Shown: positions 52,745-62,238, counted from the stretch's first letter. The stretch: 64,000 nt of DNA from Rhizobium etli 8C-3 (GCF_001908375.1 NZ_CP017241.1:1367001-1431000); one strand, 5' to 3'. The notes: generated by a model not told the origin, from the letters alone. Made by a program: numbers and translations.

Positions 52745-53209
52745 GTGGCGCACGTTCGCAGTCAGGCATTCGCGGCGGTCAAAGCGCAGCTGGCCGCCAT
52801 TCCGGAATTCGCCGGCGCGGGCAAGGTGGCGCGCGGCCGCGCCGCGGCCATTCCGCAGGAACTCCTCCCGGCTCTCACGCTGACGTGGGCTGAGGCCAAC
52901 GAGGCCGCTACGATGCGGCCATGCTCCGGGCCAAATGGCGAGGACGGCTATGACCGGCAACTGCCGCTCTCAATCATCATTCACCTTCGGGACGACGATC
53001 CCGAGGAGGAGTTTGACCGGATCTGCGTTCTCGTAGAGTCGGCGATGGGCGGCGACATTCTGCTCGGCGGCACGGTTATCGAGGCCCTGCTTCAGACGTC
53101 CCGCTTCTACGTCAACCCGCAGACGGGCCTCGCACTCTGCGTCGGCGTGCTGAACTACATGGTCAGCTACAAAACCGTCGCGGCCAATCCCGAAATCACC
53201 GCCGCCTGA
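52745..53209 (+). CDS. Tail terminator-like protein
   Basis: A 154-aa protein with GTG start. The text VRSQAFAAVKAQLAAIPEF, LPALTLTWAEANEA, RQLPLSIIIHLRDDDPEEEF and CVLVESAMGGDILLGGTVIEA resembles the gpU/minor tail family that caps the tail tube. It precedes the tail tube gene, as expected. Confidence 0.65.
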   Translation: MAHVRSQAFAAVKAQLAAIPEFAGAGKVARGRAAAIPQELLPALTLTWAEANEAATMRPCSGPNGEDGYDRQLPLSIIIHLRDDDPEEEFDRICVLVESAMGGDILLGGTVIEALLQTSRFYVNPQTGLALCVGVLNYMVSYKTVAANPEITAA

Positions 53210-53241
53210 GCGGCTTCCTCAACCAGCTGAAAGGACCTGTC

Positions 53242-53652
53242 ATGGCACTCGGCCGTACACTCACGCTTGCCCGCGAAGACGGCGCCGCCGCCTTCGATCT
53301 CGTCTGCATCACCGAGCAGCGGTCTCTCGAAATCAACAACGAAGAGATCGACATCACCAAGCCATCCTGCACAGATCCGGGCTCGAAACTCGTCCTGGCG
53401 CTGATGTATGGCGTCCAGTCGATCCGCTTTTCGGGGCAGGGCGCCTTCGTCGACAACGCGACGATGAAGGCCGTCTCGGCCGATGCCGTCAACCAGGTCG
53501 TCAAGACATATCAGGTAACAGTGCCAGGCGTCGGCACCTTCGAGGGCGATATGCTCATCTCGATGACGTTCTCCGGCGACAAGACCAACGAGCTGCAGGC
53601 TGATATCCGCTGCTCGATGACCGGCACTGTGGTGTTCGTCGCGGCGGTGTAA
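53242..53652 (+). CDS. Major tail tube protein
   Basis: A 136-aa protein: ALGRTLTLAREDGAAAFDLV, KPSCTDPGSKLVLALMYGVQ, FVDNATMKAVSADAVNQVVK and FEGDMLISMTFSGDKTNELQ. The beta-strand repeat pattern and length are those of small siphovirus tail tube proteins (TP901-1-like). It lies between the terminator and chaperone genes. Confidence 0.75.
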   Translation: MALGRTLTLAREDGAAAFDLVCITEQRSLEINNEEIDITKPSCTDPGSKLVLALMYGVQSIRFSGQGAFVDNATMKAVSADAVNQVVKTYQVTVPGVGTFEGDMLISMTFSGDKTNELQADIRCSMTGTVVFVAAV

Positions 53653-53665
53653 GGGGAGAATTCTC

Positions 53666-54067
53666 ATGCAATTGCCAGCCAACACCCTTCGTGGTGAAGC
53701 GCCGTTGAAGATCGGTTCGGTAGACTTGATAGTTGTCATCGAATTCGGGCGCCTCGTTTCCCTTTCGAAAGCCGTCGGGACTGATAGCCTCGATGAGCTC
53801 TACCGCCGACTTCTCGGTTTCGAACCGTGGACTGTCGCTTGCGCGTTGCGATGCCTCGTGCTGCATGAGGACGGACCGGAAAAGGAAGCGGCACTCGCCG
53901 CAAAAGCAATTAGTGAATTGAGTGTCGCGGACGAGGCTGCCTGGCAAAAGGCAATGAACACCGCGATGCTCTCTCATATCGAGGCTGGCCGAAAGATCAG
54001 GAACGACGCGCCGCTCTTCGATCAAGTGGAGACAGCCGTCTCGGGGGAGCGAGCGAGCCCCTCCTAA
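53666..54067 (+). CDS. Tail assembly chaperone, upstream frame (G-like)
   Basis: A 133-aa protein with the GTA gp10-like layout: LKIGSVDLIVVIEFGRLVSL, SLDELYRRLLGFEPWTVACA. In the last codons the mRNA holds a G-run (TCG-GGG-GAG at 54041-54049), where ribosomes can shift by -1 into the next open frame. The short form and the shifted long form (about 213 aa) guide tail tube polymerisation on the tape measure. Confidence 0.8.
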   Translation: MQLPANTLRGEAPLKIGSVDLIVVIEFGRLVSLSKAVGTDSLDELYRRLLGFEPWTVACALRCLVLHEDGPEKEAALAAKAISELSVADEAAWQKAMNTAMLSHIEAGRKIRNDAPLFDQVETAVSGERASPS

Positions 54068-54306
54068 TCGATCATATTCGAACGCTATTTCGAATTGCGA
54101 CGGCGCCAGGTCAGTTAGGGTGGACACCATCGACCTTCTGGAAAGCAACCGCCCAAGAATTTGAAATGGCCATGGAGGGGCTCTCCGGCAAATTCCGTCA
54201 TCAACCGCTGGTATCTCGCGAACAGATGAGACGGCTGGCTCTAATGCATGGCAAGAAAAAGTCGCTTCGTGACCATCCTCGCCACACAGTCATCGGTGCG
54301 CGATAG
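54043..54306 (+). CDS. Tail assembly chaperone extension (T-like), read by -1 frameshift
   Basis: In the -1 frame from the G-run at 54043 the sequence stays open for 87 codons to a TAG at 54304-54306: LGGASEPLLIDHIRTLFRIA, then GWTPSTFWKATAQEFEMAME, and QMRRLALMHGKKKSLRDHP. The WTPSTFW block is characteristic of the second half of tail chaperones. There is no good start codon or ribosome site of its own. Candidate slippery stretch GGGGGAG. Confidence 0.7.
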   Translation, partial: GGASEPLLIDHIRTLFRIATAPGQLGWTPSTFWKATAQEFEMAMEGLSGKFRHQPLVSREQMRRLALMHGKKKSLRDHPRHTVIGAR

Positions 54307-54309
54307 TCG

Positions 54310-54615
54310 TTACAGTTCACCCCCGCTCAAACGGTGGAGGATCGAACTATAGGGAAGTCGCGCGATGACCGTTGCGGTCGTTCCCAGCCGCGCCGTCACC
54401 ATTGCCGCGCATAGCGGCGATGGCTGGCCTATCCTGATGCAGAAGCTTGTCGGGCTGTCGATAAAGTTCATGCCGCGGACATTCGCCGCCAAGATCGTGC
54501 GGCCGTCGGGTGCAGCTTTGATCGGCGGAATGACGATGAACCTCATGCCGCCGATCCAGATAGCCATGATCGACAACAGCACCAGCAATAGCAGAACAGG
54601 CATCAGCGTTTTCAT
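54310..54615 (-). CDS. Antisense-oriented small membrane protein (possible moron)
   Basis: A 101-aa protein with one N-terminal membrane helix (MPVLLLLVLLSIMAIWIGG) and a short periplasmic or cytosolic part. GGGGGAAGAG lies right before the ATG at 54615. It is on the minus strand inside the plus-strand tail operon, ending 3 bases from the chaperone stop. Such inserted, separately transcribed genes (morons) often serve the lysogen. Function unknown. Confidence 0.65.
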   Translation of the reverse strand: MKTLMPVLLLLVLLSIMAIWIGGMRFIVIPPIKAAPDGRTILAANVRGMNFIDSPTSFCIRIGQPSPLCAAMVTARLGTTATVIARLPYSSILHRLSGGEL

Positions 54616-54678
54616 CTCTTCCCCCGGCTGTACCGGCAGAGATTAGCGAAAGCCATCCGCTTAACAAGAAGGCTGAAA

Positions 54679-56595
54679 ATGACGCGTCCAGATATCCCGA
54701 TTACGTTTACTGCGAATGCGAGGTCAGTAAGGGCTGCTTTTGCTCAGGTGCGAGCGGAAGCAGCGATGACGGCATCATCAGTCGCTGGTCTCGCGACCAA
54801 ACTTCGGTCTGGCATCTCGGGTCTAGCGGGAGTGGTGGCGAGTGGTCCCGCCGGGATCGTGGCGTCTTTGGGCATCAGCGGATTAGCGACCGCCGTGCAG
54901 GCTTCGATTGAATCGATCGTCCAATTGGGCAAGACGGCAAAGCTCGCTGGCGTCAACTTCAAGGATTTTCAGGAGCTGAAATATGCTGCTGACCAAAACC
55001 TGATTGGCGTGGACGCTTTGGCGGACGGGCTAAAGGAACTGCAGCTCCGAACGGATGAATTCGTACAGACTGGGCAAGGACCGGCTGCCGAGAGCTTTCA
55101 GCGGTTGGGGCTTGACGCAAAGACGCTCGCGGCGGGTCTCAAGGATCCCGCGAAACTATTCGAAACCGTGATCGACAGAATAAAGCAGCTCGATAAGGCT
55201 GCTCAAATCCGCATCATGGACGAGTTGTTCGGAGGCACTGCCGCCGAACAATTTATAGGCTTCGTCGAGAAGGGATCGCGCTCGATCAAAGATCTTCGCT
55301 CCGAAGGCGAGGCTTTCGGTATCGTCATGGACGAGGAGTTCTTGAAGAAGGCTGAGGAAGCCAACCGGAAGTTCAACGCGCTATCCACTGTCGTCGGCGT
55401 AACGCTCAAAAGTGCGATCGTTTCCGCCGCCGACAGCCTCTATGAATTCATTGACGGCTTCCGCGATTTCCAGAACCAGCAGAGCAGCACTCTTGAAACT
55501 CGCATCAAAGAGATAGGCGAGCAGAGCCTCGAACTCGAAACGCAAATTCTGAAGTTGAAGGATGCCGGTCGGAACGGGTCGGAGAAGCTTTCCGATACCG
55601 CGCGCGATCTTGGATTTGAGACGAGTAAGAACACTTTACTAGCTGGAGTGGAAGGACAGGTCGCAGCGCTTGAGGAGCAGCGGAAACAGCTGACCGATGA
55701 GGCTGCAAAAATCACTGATGTCTTGAATGGGCGCATTAAGCCCATGGATCGCCCCGCAGGCGAGACGTGGACGCCGCCCGTCGTTCCGCCTGCAACATCG
55801 AACTCAGGTCGATCGGGATCAACCAAGGCTGCGAGGGAAGAGAAGAATGCCGTCGACGATGTCATCGCATCGCTGAAGGAAGAAATCGCACTTGTCGGTG
55901 CCTCCGATGTTGAACGCGAAAAGATGGTGCAGCTGCGTCGCGCCGGCGTCGAGGCGACGTCGGCCGAGGGAAAGCAGATTTCATCGCTTGTCGAGCAGCT
56001 GCACCGGCAGGAAGAGGCCGAGCGGTTGGTGACCGAGCAGCGGGAACGCGGGATCGAGGCCGCGGAACGGCTCGGCCAGACGATGGACGACCAGTTGCTG
56101 CGCATCGTCGACGGCACATTCGACGCCCGCGACGCTCTTGCCGCGCTGGTGCAGGAGATCCTTAATGCGACAACGAATGGCAAAGGTCTGTTCGGCTCGC
56201 TGTTTAGCGCTCTGGCAAGCGGTTTCGGGGGTGGCAACGCATCCTCGCTGAATTCCTCCATCAACTTTACCGGCGCGAACACGACACTCAGCGATTTTCT
56301 CGGCTATGGCGGCGCGCGCGCAGGCGGCGGCGACGTGACGCCGGGTCGCATCTACCGGGTGAATGAGTACGAGGACGAGTTCTTCGCCCCGTCTCAACAC
56401 GGGCGCATCATCGCGCCCTCTAAGCTCCGCGGGACCGCTGCGGCATCCGAAACCGGCCGCTCTCTCGTCGAAATCCGTCTTGGCGAAGGGCTCGTCGGCG
56501 AAATCCTGCAGCAAAGCGCTGATCAGTCTGTCCAGATCGTGCGGACGAACAACGAGGCGCAGGCGAATTACCGGCAGAACGGCGGGACACTCTGA
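54679..56595 (+). CDS. Tape measure protein
   Basis: A 638-aa protein, mostly helical, with a hydrophobic region near residues 45-80 (SGISGLAGVVASGPAGIVAS) and long charged helices (IKEIGEQSLELETQILKLKD, VASLKEEIALVGASDVERE-like text). It sets the tail length. At about 1.5 angstrom per residue the tail would be near 95 nm, short for a siphovirus. The C-terminal part has a cleavage-like Gly-rich region (YGGARAGGGDVTPGRIYRVN). Confidence 0.85.
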   Translation: MTRPDIPITFTANARSVRAAFAQVRAEAAMTASSVAGLATKLRSGISGLAGVVASGPAGIVASLGISGLATAVQASIESIVQLGKTAKLAGVNFKDFQELKYAADQNLIGVDALADGLKELQLRTDEFVQTGQGPAAESFQRLGLDAKTLAAGLKDPAKLFETVIDRIKQLDKAAQIRIMDELFGGTAAEQFIGFVEKGSRSIKDLRSEGEAFGIVMDEEFLKKAEEANRKFNALSTVVGVTLKSAIVSAADSLYEFIDGFRDFQNQQSSTLETRIKEIGEQSLELETQILKLKDAGRNGSEKLSDTARDLGFETSKNTLLAGVEGQVAALEEQRKQLTDEAAKITDVLNGRIKPMDRPAGETWTPPVVPPATSNSGRSGSTKAAREEKNAVDDVIASLKEEIALVGASDVEREKMVQLRRAGVEATSAEGKQISSLVEQLHRQEEAERLVTEQRERGIEAAERLGQTMDDQLLRIVDGTFDARDALAALVQEILNATTNGKGLFGSLFSALASGFGGGNASSLNSSINFTGANTTLSDFLGYGGARAGGGDVTPGRIYRVNEYEDEFFAPSQHGRIIAPSKLRGTAAASETGRSLVEIRLGEGLVGEILQQSADQSVQIVRTNNEAQANYRQNGGTL

Positions 56596-57254
56596 TGGCG
56601 GCGCAAATCATCACGCTTCCGAGCGTCATCTATAGCCAGGTCGACTTCAAACCCGTGCGGCCGGGCGATACGAACCAGATGGACGGCCGTCGCAGCGAAA
56701 GCCAGATCTTCGGGACGCCCTACTGGATCGCCAAATACACGGCGGAGAGGCTGACGACCGTCGAGGCAGCGACATTCGATGCCTTTGAGATGGATATCGA
56801 GGATGGCTGTCTCATCGAGGCCTATGACGCGCATCGTCCTCGACCGATCGCTTACCAGGGCAGCAATCCACTTTCCGGCGTGAAGGCGGGCGGGGGTGCC
56901 TTTAATGGTGATGCCGTCCTGCAGTCGATCACGAACAGCCGGGCGATCGTCGTCAGTGGGCTGCCCGCGAATTTCCAGCTGTCAAAGGGCGACTATCTGG
57001 AAATCCGCAAATCGACCTACAAGCGGTCGCTGCACAGAATAATGGCGAACGCCGTTGCCAGCGGTGCTGGCGTCGTCGCGCTCTCGATCCGCTTCGGCCT
57101 AGATCTCGGCGTCTTCACGCTGCCCTGCACAGTGCGCTTCGAAAAGCCGACCTGCCTGATGATGGCCAACAAGGGCAGCTTCAGCATGCCGAAGACATGG
57201 CCGAACTACACCGCAAGCTTTTCCGCAACGGAGTTTTTCCCCAATGAGCCTTGA
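56595..57254 (+). CDS. Tail tip protein (distal tail-like)
   Basis: A 219-aa protein: IITLPSVIYSQVDFKPVRPG, FGTPYWIAKYTAERLTTVEA, SNPLSGVKAGGGAFNGDAVL. It is beta-rich and follows the tape measure, where the distal tail protein is found. Not recognised with certainty. Overlaps the next gene by 11 bases. Confidence 0.6.
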   Translation: MAAQIITLPSVIYSQVDFKPVRPGDTNQMDGRRSESQIFGTPYWIAKYTAERLTTVEAATFDAFEMDIEDGCLIEAYDAHRPRPIAYQGSNPLSGVKAGGGAFNGDAVLQSITNSRAIVVSGLPANFQLSKGDYLEIRKSTYKRSLHRIMANAVASGAGVVALSIRFGLDLGVFTLPCTVRFEKPTCLMMANKGSFSMPKTWPNYTASFSATEFFPNEP

Positions 57255-57825
57255 TCCTGCCGTCCAGGCCGTTGTCGACAAGGGGCGCATCGTCCGTCTC
57301 GATCTCATCCGCTTCGATATTCCCGGCAAGACTGTCGGCTATCATCGCGGCGGCCGTCCCTACACCTATAACGGCCTCACCTATCTACCGAACCGATACC
57401 TGCAGATGGGCGGGGCGAGCAGCGCACTTGGCATTGCCGTGACGACGCGGACGATTGTGTTTTCGAATATTCCGGTCGCCGATCCTGACGACGCCATTGC
57501 GCAATTGGAGAACTATAACTATCCGAATGCGCCGGTGATCATCTCGCACCTGGCAGGCGATCCGGACACCGATGAAGTCCTCGGCGTGCTGGCCTCGACG
57601 ATCTATGAGATCGACCAAGTGCGCTACAACAAGGGCGCGCTTACCGGTTCCGAACGGACATTGACGCTCTCGATCGATCTGCAGCCGCCCGGCCGATCGG
57701 CGCGCGGCACAACGGGCGCCAAGCGCAGCCAGGCCGAACAGCAGTTCGACAATCTGGCGAGCGACACATTCTTCGAATATGCGGCGACGATCGGCAGCAT
57801 GCCGGAAGAGTGGGGGCAGCGATGA
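57244..57825 (+). CDS. DUF2163-like tail hub protein
   Basis: A 193-aa protein: VDKGRIVRLDLIRFDIPGKT, RPYTYNGLTYLPNRYLQMGG, FSNIPVADPDDAIAQLENYN, TLSIDLQPPGRSARGTTGAK. The layout matches the DUF2163/gp13-type hub proteins of gene-transfer-agent-like tails. Overlaps the next gene by four bases. Confidence 0.7.
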   Translation: MSLDPAVQAVVDKGRIVRLDLIRFDIPGKTVGYHRGGRPYTYNGLTYLPNRYLQMGGASSALGIAVTTRTIVFSNIPVADPDDAIAQLENYNYPNAPVIISHLAGDPDTDEVLGVLASTIYEIDQVRYNKGALTGSERTLTLSIDLQPPGRSARGTTGAKRSQAEQQFDNLASDTFFEYAATIGSMPEEWGQR

Positions 57826-58226
57826 ACCGTTTCCGCATCGTGGAAGCTGCCCTGGATCGCGAGGATGCGAAGCCGTATCTGCCCGGCGTTTCCGACTGCC
57901 TGTTCATGGGCTTTGCCGTTGTCGACGATCTGACGGGCTCTTCGTTGGCGAAGAAATTTGCCAGGGCCTACCGGACGCTCGCCAGTTCGCAGCGGGCGCT
58001 TCGCAGGCGCGGCTTTTCGAGCTTGGTCGACGCATGGTCGGCGGAACTTCAGCAGGAGCCGAGGGCGCCGGCGGCTGCGCGCTTCGGCGACATCGCTATC
58101 GTCCGCACCGCCGATGGCGTCGAACATGTCGCCGTCTGCATCGGAACGCGCTTCCGTTCAAAGACCGAGAAAGGCCGTGTTGATTTTGGCCTCTCGGATG
58201 TCATCGCATCCTTTCACATCGGTTGA
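57822..58226 (+). CDS. NlpC/P60-like tail peptidase (DUF6950-type)
   Basis: A 134-aa protein with Cys in PYLPGVSDCLFMGFAVVDDL and His in DGVEHVAVCIGTRF, a Cys-His arrangement of the NlpC/P60 family, as in the tail peptidases of phages and GTAs. It would cut peptidoglycan at DNA entry. The ATG at 57822 is four bases inside the hub gene. Confidence 0.75.
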   Translation: MNRFRIVEAALDREDAKPYLPGVSDCLFMGFAVVDDLTGSSLAKKFARAYRTLASSQRALRRRGFSSLVDAWSAELQQEPRAPAAARFGDIAIVRTADGVEHVAVCIGTRFRSKTEKGRVDFGLSDVIASFHIG

Positions 58227-58231
58227 TCTGA

Positions 58232-60682
58232 ATGCCCATTTTCACAGGTATTGCGGCCGCCATTAGCGGCGCGCTGTTTGCTGGCTCGGCGATAGCGACG
58301 TCGCTCATTGCGGGCGGCCTGGCCTTTGCTGTGCAGCTCGGCATGAGCTACCTCAATCGGCAGAAAAAGCAGAAATACACGGCCGTTCAAGGCGAGGTGC
58401 AATTTGGAGCCGACGTCCCGGCTGGGACCGGCTTCGGACTTCTGCCGGTCATGGGGCAGCGCGTCTATTATGCCAAGTGGGGGAAGGGCAACAAGTTCAA
58501 TGCCGATGTCTTCGCGCTGGCAAACGGCTGGTGCGATGGACTTGAGCCCTACGTCTATTTCTACGGCCAGAAGTACAATCTGATTGCTCGCGATATCATC
58601 GACAATGAGGTGGCACATTATTGGGTCGAGGGCTTTGAGTCGCACATTTCCATCCGCTTCTATGACGGAAGGCCGGGGCAGGGGCCGGATACCAAGCTTG
58701 TCGCCGACACCGCCAATCTCGGCAAAACATGGAAGGCGACCAGCGTTGGCGCCGGCATCTGCTATGTCGTTGTCGAGCGCAGGTATGATAGCGACAAGTT
58801 CTCGAAGGGGCGCCCGGATTTCAAGTGGGTCTTACGCGGCCTTCGCGAATATGATCCGCGCAAGGACTCGACGGTTGCGGGCGGGTCCGGCCCGCAGCGT
58901 CTCGACAATCCTGCGACCTGGGCGCACACGACGAACCCTGCCGTTCACCGGCTGAACTACCAACTCGGCCTTCGCGGTCTGCTTTCCGGCCGCACGTTGA
59001 TCGGCGAAGGCAAAAGCCTCGGGCAGATCGACCTTGCGACTTACTTCCTGTCGATGAACGTCTGCGACACGGTTCGCGCCGGCAAGAAGACCTATGAATG
59101 CTCGCTGTGGGTCGATGGCGAGATGGACCATACAGAGATCCTGAAAGAGTTCGACGACGCCATGGCGGGCTACGGGCTCAACCGGCGCGGCCTCTCCGGT
59201 GTCATTCCCGGCGCGCCGCAAATCCCGGTGCTGACGCTCACTGCCAATGACATTCCCGTTGACCGGCCTCAGGAAATCCAGCGGCGCAAATCGGCCTTCG
59301 ATCTCTACAACTATATTTCCGGGCAGTTTACCTCGATCGAGAGCATGTGGGAGCCGGAGAGCCTGAAGCCGGTCACCGTTAACGCGGATATCGCGGCCGA
59401 CGGCCGCCGGCGGCAGACGACGAACGATTTCCTGCAGGTGACCGATCCGGACATCGCGCAATACCTGCTCAACATTCGCTACCGGCAGAACCGTAAGGGC
59501 GGCAGTGCCACGGTGCCGGTGAGCCGTCGCGTCGGCCTCGCCGTGCAGGAAGGCGAGTGGATATCGTTCGAGGGCGTGACTTGGCTGATCACTGAATGGC
59601 AGTGTGACGAGAACTTCCGCTTCACGCTGAAGTTGGCCGAAACTGGTTCCGATATCTATGACGATGGCGACATCGAGCCGGGTCCGATCGTCATCCCGCC
59701 GACGCCGCCGATCAATCCGTCGATGCTGTCGACGGTGCAAAACTTCAATGTTCAGGGTGGCATGATCACCGGCGACGGCGGTTACGACCAGCCCGCATTG
59801 AAGTTCACCTGGGACCCGCCGGATGATCCGACGATCACGGCCGTGCGCATCCAGTACCAGATCAACGGCGGCGGAGAGATGTTTCAAGAACAGTCGCTTG
59901 ATCCGGAGAGCGGCGAATACACGACGACGAAGAATGTCCTGTCGGATGAACTCTACGCCGCGCGTGCGACGATCACGACGGTGCCTGATCGGCTGAAGAC
60001 CTATACACCGTGGATTTTCGCGGCGACAAAGACCGGCATCATCGATCTCAATGTCGGGCTCGGCCAGGTCAACCAGGATGTGCTCGATCGCTTCCATCAG
60101 CTGCAGCAGGAGCTCGACGATAACCGGCCGCTGCTCGTGCAGCTGCAGGAGGCGTTCCAGTTGGCGACTTCGGTGTTCGAGCAATCGCGGCGGCGCCTGA
60201 CAGCAGAGGTCGGCAGCAACAAGGCGATCTTCGACGAACAGATCGTCGCCATTGCCGACGATCTGAGCGCTGCGGCGGCGCAAACCACGACGATCTCTGC
60301 GAGCGTGGCGGGCCTTTCCGGTGAGGTCAGCAGCGCCACGGCACAAGGCCTCGTCAAATTCGGTGTTGCCGCCAATCAAAGCGGCGTCGATGCCCGGTTC
60401 TCCGTCTTCCTGCGCGGCTCGATCAATGACGTCTACAAGGAAAGCGGCTTTTACCTTGAACTCTACACCGAGGGAGGCGTGCAGAAGTCGCGCTTTGCGG
60501 TGCTTGCCGATCAGTTCGTCGTCACCGATGGCAGCATATCGACGCTGCCGATGGTGTTCGAAGGCGGCGCTTTGAAACTGCAGATCGCCAACATTGGGAC
60601 GGTGACAGCTGGCATCCTGCAGAGCCCGAACGGCAAGATGGTGATTAATCTCAACGCGGGAACGATTGAGGTTTTCAGCTAA
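58232..60682 (+). CDS. Tail tip / host specificity protein (J-like)
   Basis: An 816-aa protein. The N-terminus is hydrophobic (GIAAAISGALFAGSAIATSL). The middle includes phage tail-hub blocks (FDDAMAGYGLNRRGLSGVIP, GEWISFEGVTWLITEWQCDE), a fibronectin-like part (PALKFTWDPPDDPTITAVRI) and a C-terminal helical plus beta domain of the DUF1983 type (FAVLADQFVVTDGSISTLPM). It forms the baseplate that meets the host receptor. Overlaps the next ATG by one base. Confidence 0.83.
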   Translation: MPIFTGIAAAISGALFAGSAIATSLIAGGLAFAVQLGMSYLNRQKKQKYTAVQGEVQFGADVPAGTGFGLLPVMGQRVYYAKWGKGNKFNADVFALANGWCDGLEPYVYFYGQKYNLIARDIIDNEVAHYWVEGFESHISIRFYDGRPGQGPDTKLVADTANLGKTWKATSVGAGICYVVVERRYDSDKFSKGRPDFKWVLRGLREYDPRKDSTVAGGSGPQRLDNPATWAHTTNPAVHRLNYQLGLRGLLSGRTLIGEGKSLGQIDLATYFLSMNVCDTVRAGKKTYECSLWVDGEMDHTEILKEFDDAMAGYGLNRRGLSGVIPGAPQIPVLTLTANDIPVDRPQEIQRRKSAFDLYNYISGQFTSIESMWEPESLKPVTVNADIAADGRRRQTTNDFLQVTDPDIAQYLLNIRYRQNRKGGSATVPVSRRVGLAVQEGEWISFEGVTWLITEWQCDENFRFTLKLAETGSDIYDDGDIEPGPIVIPPTPPINPSMLSTVQNFNVQGGMITGDGGYDQPALKFTWDPPDDPTITAVRIQYQINGGGEMFQEQSLDPESGEYTTTKNVLSDELYAARATITTVPDRLKTYTPWIFAATKTGIIDLNVGLGQVNQDVLDRFHQLQQELDDNRPLLVQLQEAFQLATSVFEQSRRRLTAEVGSNKAIFDEQIVAIADDLSAAAAQTTTISASVAGLSGEVSSATAQGLVKFGVAANQSGVDARFSVFLRGSINDVYKESGFYLELYTEGGVQKSRFAVLADQFVVTDGSISTLPMVFEGGALKLQIANIGTVTAGILQSPNGKMVINLNAGTIEVFS

Positions 60683-62238
60683 TGGTGCGCCTGAAGTGGG
60701 GGCCGGATTATGAGGGCGTGGCGGCTCTGAAGATCACTAAGAACAACGCCGATGACCCGCTTACTACACCTGATTCTGCTGTTTCAAAGTTTCACTTCAA
60801 CAGCAAATGGGACGCGAACGTCAGATTCGTCGGTCAGGACAAGCAAACTTATGCCGGGGGGAATGTTACAAGTTGGTATCCAGCGGGGACGAACAAGAAC
60901 ACATTCAAGCGGCTGAAGTGGGGTTCGGACCTCGGTTACAATAACGTCTTTTGGAAGGGTTCTTATTTTCAGGAATCCGGACAGCTTGATTATGAATTGC
61001 CACTGTTCGACCTCAAGCCGGTCACAAGCGACGGGTGGACAATTTATTGTAACATTCAAAAAGCGACAGGGGAGCTAGACACCAAGTGGTATAGCTACCC
61101 AATGATCTATGCCGGGTGGGCCAAAGGGTACTTGCTGGACATCGGCGGTGACTTCCCACTTGACGGAGTGTCTTTTACCGCCTTGTGCGCGTACTGCGAA
61201 GGCTCAACGTGGGGTCCGGGCCGCAGTGTGCAGGCCATCGTTTATAACCTGCCCGGCGACGATGCGGACATCCTGTATCCGGCGACGACACCGGTTCCGG
61301 GACAAAAAGTCGTGCAGATAACGAGTGATTTCTGTCGCGTGGCAAAGCCGGGCTACGCTGTGACCGACATTGCGGCAAAGCTCGCCTTTGACAGTTCGAA
61401 CCGCCCGGCCAAAGTCATCGCGTCCGGTGATATCGCGCTTCCGAGCGGTGTCGTCACGACGTTTGATTTCTCCGCTAACCTTGTGGGAATTAACGTCGAT
61501 TCCTCATCGATCGTTGTCGATGTTATTCAGTACAAAGGATCAACGATTGTCTTTCCGGCAACCATCCCCGATGACGAGGACGACTATGGTTGCCCCTACC
61601 GCGTCAACGGGCAAACGATCGAATTCAATAATACCGGTTCCGCTTGCCGCGCACGCTTCATCGTCATCGCACAGGACGATTCCCCACCGACGTCCGGTTC
61701 AAACAAGGTATTCAGACAGGTCACTATTGGCGGCGATCCGGTGTTTCAGTTTCTCCGTCCCGGAGCGGCAAGCACTCCCAATCTTGCCGATGTGATCATA
61801 GATAGCCGCTGGCCGTGCCTCCAGATTATCAAGACCGGCGTCTTTTCCATCCCGAACAGTAGCGGCGCGGCACATAATACTGACATAGCATTCACAAGTG
61901 CGGGGCTGTTTCCGTTCGTCAAATACCATACGATTCATCCAGCGGGGCCGCTCCCATTTTCAAACAGTCTCGGCACGGTCAACAGTTCCGCGTCGGTCCA
62001 GAAAATCATTCGCCTTCCGCAAGTTGCCGCAGGTTTCGTCAGAAACGGGGAGTCGGGGGCGAAAACTTCTTACATCAGCGGCGAAACGACAGTTTGCGAG
62101 TTGACGACAAACCGGGCTCGATTCGTGACGTATCGCGGCGGTCCCTATCGCAAACAGTATGACGACGGGATTGAAACGATCTCCGTCAGGAACCCCGCGA
62201 CGCAAATTCGCTATTACATCTTCGGCATCCCGGCTTGA
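60682..62238 (+). CDS. Tail-associated hypothetical protein (putative fibre or receptor-binding)
   Basis: A 518-aa beta-rich protein rich in Ser, Thr, Asn and aromatic residues (KGSYFQESGQLDYELPLFDL, KVVQITSDFCRVAKPGYAVT). No domain is recognised. Codon use and base composition are visibly less GC-rich than the genes before it, as usual for exchangeable fibre genes. Position suggests a host-recognition component. Confidence 0.6.
   Translation: MVRLKWGPDYEGVAALKITKNNADDPLTTPDSAVSKFHFNSKWDANVRFVGQDKQTYAGGNVTSWYPAGTNKNTFKRLKWGSDLGYNNVFWKGSYFQESGQLDYELPLFDLKPVTSDGWTIYCNIQKATGELDTKWYSYPMIYAGWAKGYLLDIGGDFPLDGVSFTALCAYCEGSTWGPGRSVQAIVYNLPGDDADILYPATTPVPGQKVVQITSDFCRVAKPGYAVTDIAAKLAFDSSNRPAKVIASGDIALPSGVVTTFDFSANLVGINVDSSSIVVDVIQYKGSTIVFPATIPDDEDDYGCPYRVNGQTIEFNNTGSACRARFIVIAQDDSPPTSGSNKVFRQVTIGGDPVFQFLRPGAASTPNLADVIIDSRWPCLQIIKTGVFSIPNSSGAAHNTDIAFTSAGLFPFVKYHTIHPAGPLPFSNSLGTVNSSASVQKIIRLPQVAAGFVRNGESGAKTSYISGETTVCELTTNRARFVTYRGGPYRKQYDDGIETISVRNPATQIRYYIFGIPA

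Noticed and set aside
54365..54646. 93-aa plus-strand ORF opposite the small membrane protein gene
   Set aside because: The minus-strand frame has the better ribosome site and a membrane helix; the plus frame has neither.
58832..60379. 515-aa antisense frame in the tail tip gene
   Set aside because: A shadow of the J-like gene with Arg/His/Asp-rich composition and no signals.
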